This document shows, one piece after another, positions 60,047 to 64,000 of a stretch of 64,000 nt of DNA; positions within the stretch are counted from its first letter, which is position 1; every line of letters starts with the position of its first letter. Origin of the DNA: Abelmoschus esculentus (Eukaryota; Streptophyta; Magnoliopsida; Malvales; Malvaceae); the NCBI GenBank assembly GCA_035048815.1, contig JAUCBN010000042.1, positions 7,378,001 through 7,442,000 on the forward strand, given 5' to 3'. The notes under the pieces were generated by a model that was not told the DNA's origin, did no database searches, and saw nothing but the letters and a program-made list of their open reading frames with translations. Both the position numbers and the translations under genes were made by a program.

Positions 60047-60054
60047 AGATATTT
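60047..60054 (-). promoter_or_regulatory. Short evening-element-like site
   Basis: On the minus strand AAATATCT lies about 270 bp upstream of the TATA box. It is the short form of the evening element (AAAATATCT) bound by clock MYB factors. In AT-rich DNA it could occur by chance, so it is only suggestive. Confidence 0.3.
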
Positions 60055-60334
60055 ATTTGAAAAAATATTATATCAATTAAAAATTATTTCATAAAATTAT
60101 TTTTCTGATAATATAATTTTATTAAATTTTTATAATTAATTTACTAATCTTTTATCCATGTAAAATTCATTTTAATTCAAAATAAAATATTAAAATTATA
60201 ATTATAAAATTAAAATTAATTTTGATAAAACAAAAAATTAAATAATCTATTTAAAATAAATTTTTAAGTTCTTAAGTCAAATAAATAACTCTATGTCAAA
60301 CCAAGATCACAAAAATAATTTTCTAAGTGTTTTT
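60055..60334. other. AT-rich promoter-distal stretch
   Basis: Simple AT-rich sequence between the putative promoter and the next repeat. Nothing else recognised. Confidence 0.4.
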
Positions 60335-60965
60335 GTCACAGGTGTTTCGATATCATCCATAATGGTATCGATATCATACTTAAAATTTCAAAGAATGTTC
60401 TTCAGTTTTACCGAGCGTTTTGATATAACCTTCAAATTTTAATTAAGTAATTCAATTTTTAACAGGCGTTTTGATACGGTCTTAGACCATTTCGATATGT
60501 TTTAAAACCGTAAGATTTGGTTTCAAAACACTTAAAGTTGATATCGAAACAAGAATTTTGATACAACCATTGGTTGTTTTGATACCATCCTGTATTTTAT
60601 AAAATTTAATTAAATATTCAAGGCATTTTCGACACGCCACATCATCATTTCGATATCGATCAACTTTTCTCAACAACTATTTTAGAATTAAATGTTTAAA
60701 CTATTGTTTGACAGGTAAACTTTAAAACTTTGTTAACCCGTTTTCAAACGGTCCTATGGGCGTTCCGATGCCATTTTTCACAGTCCTGAAACGTTTCGAT
60801 ACACCATTTGTTTTAGAGACAAACCATTTTGATATGCTTATATAACGTTTTGATACCCTTATTAAATGCACATGTCTCTTTTTATTTTGGTACCGTTTCA
60901 AAACAAGTAGCTTGCGTTTCGATACCATTTCAAAACAAGTAACCTGTGTTTCGATACCGTTTGTT
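60335..60965. repeat. Dispersed CGATATCG/TTTCGATACC array
   Basis: At least a dozen words of the type GTTTCGATACC, TGGTATCGATATC, TTTTGATACGG and CGTTTTGATACCC are scattered over 630 bp. CATTTCAAAACAAGTA recurs at about 60892 and 60927 as a short tandem repeat. The spacing is irregular, so this is older than the arrays at 2700-3170 and 39431-39622. Confidence 0.7.
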
Positions 60966-61520
60966 ACAGAAGTGTATTTATAGTGGGAATATGAAGAAAT
61001 AACTTATATATTTATGATCTCAACAACTTTAACGGTTAGAAATCAATGAGAAGGTATAAAAACAAACAATTCAAGCAGCAACAATAATTATTGAAGCAAA
61101 CATCCAAGAATAAAATCCAACCTCTAGCATTTCATTAAATATCTTTGTACACCTAACTTTTAGGAGCTTTATTGTAATCTTATTTTTTGAGTTCGGGAGT
61201 GTTATTGTTTGTAATTGGGCAATATTTTCTGTTTGAGAGAAATCATACTTGTTATTCTTTTTATTGTAACCTTGTGAGGATGAATCAATATTTGGGTAGA
61301 AAAATTGATTCGGCTTGTAAGGGTTATCCCTTGAACCGAGAAAAAGGTCGAATTAATAGTGAATTGTGTTTAAAATTCTTAGTGTGAGCTAATATAGTGG
61401 ATGTAGAGCTTGTTCGAAGCTTGAACCATTATAAATCTTGTGTTCTTTAATTTTTTATATTTTTACCAAATCTTTCACAAAATCTTTAATTATCAATTCA
61501 CCCTCTCTTGATCATTTCAT
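60966..61520 (+). repeat. LTR- or leader-like sequence downstream of the array
   Basis: The run from TTATAGTGGGAATATG to CAATTCACCCTCTCTTG resembles the end of a long Copia LTR (SIRE-type), where AATTCACCCCC...CTCTTG is usual. Neither a primer-binding site nor coding domains follow. With 60335-60965 it may be one decayed solo LTR. Confidence 0.35.
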
Positions 61521-62874
61521 CGATCGAATAACTCAACAAAATTTATTAAAATAATAAAATTAAAATAATTATTCAATTAGAGGCTTAACTACAATTTCAC
61601 AAAAAGTAAGTTGAGAGTTGAGGGTACCAATATACTTTATACTCGCTACTCCTAACCATCACCTGTCTAATATTTTTGATAAACTTATTTTATATTCTTA
61701 TCAACATAATATTTTTTATAAAAGTATAATTATGAGTTATTAAAAAAATTAAATTTAATTAAAGAAAAAATATTTCGATAATATTATTTTAAAAAACAAT
61801 AAAAAAATCCGACAAAATGACATCTACAAATCAAAACCTAACCTATATTGTTAGCTCATATGTTTTAAAATAGTTTACATACTTTTATGTTTCACCAAAA
61901 ATATCTACTTGCTTTTACACATCATTCTGCAGTACTAGATTAATTAATTTTAAAAAATAAATGAGAAAATTAATTAAATGACTATTGTTAGTTTAATATT
62001 TTTAATAATTTAAATGTAATTATAAAATAATATATATATTTTAATTTTTTAATAATAAATATATATTATATAGATAAAATAATTAAATTTATATCTTTTA
62101 AAATAAATATTATTTATTTTTTATTAAAATACTGATCTAATTTTTTTAATCTAATACTTTTAGATTAGATCTAAATAATTCTTAATTTAGATTGTGTACA
62201 TTGAGATACTATACAATATCTAGTATTATAGTGTAACTACTTTAAAATTTAAAATACGAAATATTTTGTTGCAGATTTAATTTTTCTGTAGTAATGTTGT
62301 TTTAAGAAACTTTTCAAATCATACCAGCACCTTTCAACTCTGCAATAAATTCCCACGGCAGGACAAGACCTGCTATTTCATCTACTGATCACCAAAGATT
62401 TTATTTTTTATTAATATCTTGAGATAATATCAAAATATCACTTACTGCTTAAATAAATGATTACTTTAAATGTCTTGTGTAAAAAAAAATACTTTAATAT
62501 AATGATTTTGACGGTTAAAAATTTTTGATTGATATTTTTAAAATATATTTAAATATTTAATTAGTGTAAATATTTTTATCATTAATCTAAATAAGAATTG
62601 TTTAAATAGAAGTGAGCACTTTAATTTTATCTTCGGATATAAGTTTATGATTATATTTTCGTTTGCGATTAAATTGCGATAATAATAGTATTGTTAATAT
62701 ATTTTATCGTTATAATATGTATTTTTTAATATTATTTGTTAGTGATTTTATCTTTTATAGTTTTAGTGATGTTTGAATCTATCTTATTTTGAGTCTTTCA
62801 ATTTTGTTTTTATCTTCTCTTTGTATGGTCTCGTTACGATTCAGAGTATTAATTTTTAAATTTTAAGAATATGT
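61521..62874. other. AT-rich spacer, nothing recognised
   Basis: No gene, repeat border or RNA motif is supported. Confidence 0.4.
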
Positions 62875-63175
62875 TGTAACACTCTCGACTCAAATGTCAT
62901 ATTGAGCCTTCGCCCAAAATCCATGTTATAAAATTTTGTTTGTAAAGTTCAATATTCAAAAATAAATATTGAAAACATAATCCACTCATTTAAAATAACA
63001 CAACCCAATAATTTAAAAGTATACCAAATTTTGGCTCACCGAAGCACACAATGGTCATTAAAAGTTTTGCTAACCTATACCAAATTTTGTCACGGTTCAC
63101 ATCATAGGAATGAACTTGGGAGAGGAAACCCCAAAGTAACCACATATGTTTATGCAATTAGGTTGTCCCTTTAAA
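62875..63175. repeat. Possible LTR fragment (TGTAACACTCTCG...)
   Basis: TGTTGTAACACTCTCGACTC resembles Gypsy LTR starts, and the composition is less AT-rich than its surroundings. TATACCAAATTTTG occurs twice (about 63020 and 63076). There is no partner in the window. Confidence 0.3.
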
Positions 63176-63179
63176 GGAT

Positions 63180-63545
63180 GTAAAAAATTGACCGACCTGA
63201 AAAAACGACTGAAACCTGTTCGAGTTAGAACCTGGTTTGACCCGGGAATGTAATGACCCGAACCTGATTTGTATCCGACTATTGTTGACCCAAACCCAAG
63301 CTGGACCTATTACTATAGTAAATAAACCCGAACTGTATCCGAACGAGAATGACCCAAACCCGATTTCAACCTATTACCGTAGACCCGAAACCCAAATTAC
63401 ATTCGAGTGAAACAAACCCAAAACCGAGTCTAGCCTGACAGATAACCTATATTACCCGACTGAATCGACCCGAGACCTGATTTTACCCGACCTGTTTTGA
63501 ACTCGACATGATAAATGACCCGGCTTGTTTTGAGTCCGACCTGTT
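63180..63545. repeat. Degenerate GACCCGA-rich repeat
   Basis: About 20 variants of GACCCGAACC, GACCCAAACC, CCCGAACTG and GACCTG occur over 365 bp, spaced irregularly by 10-30 bp. It looks like a low-copy, heavily mutated oligonucleotide repeat, and a few of the same words occur at 56615-56665. Confidence 0.7.
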
Positions 63546-64000
63546 ATTGACCTGAACTAATATTATCAAGACTTAATATTTACATGATATATAATTAAGT
63601 ATATCTATAATTTTATGAATTTAAAATATTGATAAATATAAATAGGCTTAAAAATAGAATTAGACATGAGAAAAGAATTCTAAAATCATATTTAGATTTT
63701 TATTAAATTAATTTAAATTGTGACTCAATTAAATTAAACTAAAATAATTGATAAAAAAAGACAATTGATAAAAAATGAGAAGATAAAATTTTGGAGGAAT
63801 ATAAGTTACCCAAATTTTTGGAGGAAATTAGAAATAAGTTTTGATTATTATATAAAAAAGAGGGAAAAAAACAAAATTTTGGAGAGAATTAATATATATA
63901 GTAAATTTTGGAGGAGGATTATTATTATTACAACATATAATCAAATAATAAATTTTGATTAAATACAATCAATTAAAAATATATAAAAAAGAGATTAGAT
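63546..64000. other. AT-rich end with AATTTTGGAGGA words
   Basis: AAATTTTGGAGGA or close variants recur at about 63788, 63818, 63872 and 63902, spaced 30-55 bp, but intervening sequence differs. No gene is supported. Confidence 0.4.

Overview
The window looks like plant nuclear DNA from a dicot. It is AT-rich and gene-poor, is filled with nested LTR retrotransposons and DNA transposons, and holds one spliced plant gene. Elements with 3 to 4 kb LTRs, and LTRs carrying GGTATCGATACC or GTTTCGAAACC arrays, remind me of Malvaceae such as cotton or cacao. That genus-level guess is inference only. I see no bacterial system, CRISPR array, tRNA or rRNA.

Layout. 217-1888: a foldback transposon with a second copy of itself inserted in it, both bounded by 9-bp target duplications. 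2348-11782: a minus-strand Ty3/Gypsy chromovirus with one full LTR of about 4 kb and one truncated LTR. 12802-18822: a structurally complete plus-strand Ty1/Copia element with TATTT target duplications, whose gag-pol carries five stops. 18943-24010: an older minus-strand Copia missing its 5' LTR. 25743-27134: a doubtful solo LTR. 27279-29888: a hAT-type non-autonomous element split by a mariner-like element (27575-29700). A near-complete uninterrupted relative of the hAT element lies in inverted orientation at 32587-33113. 30370-32578, 34541-34700 and 48938-51458: decayed LTR-like sequence resembling Tat/Ogre elements. 36724-48937: a Gypsy cluster arranged LTR, pol, LTR, gag. 51459-53676: the 3' half of a third Gypsy type.

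Host genes. 54959-55624 (+) is a 221-codon open stretch matching only the C-terminal, START-adjacent part of class IV HD-Zip regulators. 57800-59603 (-) is a three-exon gene for a 133-residue protein resembling the COR27/COR28 cold and clock family, with a TATA box at 59775-59781. The last 4 kb holds another palindrome-rich LTR-like stretch (60335-61520) and a degenerate GACCCGA-rich repeat.

All retrotransposon coding regions are broken. Most premature stops I could interpret fit C-to-T or G-to-A change from a conserved Trp, Gln or Arg codon, as expected for methylated, silenced copies. The most interesting structures are the self-nested foldback element, the mariner-in-hAT insertion with a related empty site in the same window, the recurrence of palindromic arrays at the same relative place in two unrelated Gypsy LTR families, and the split Gypsy array.
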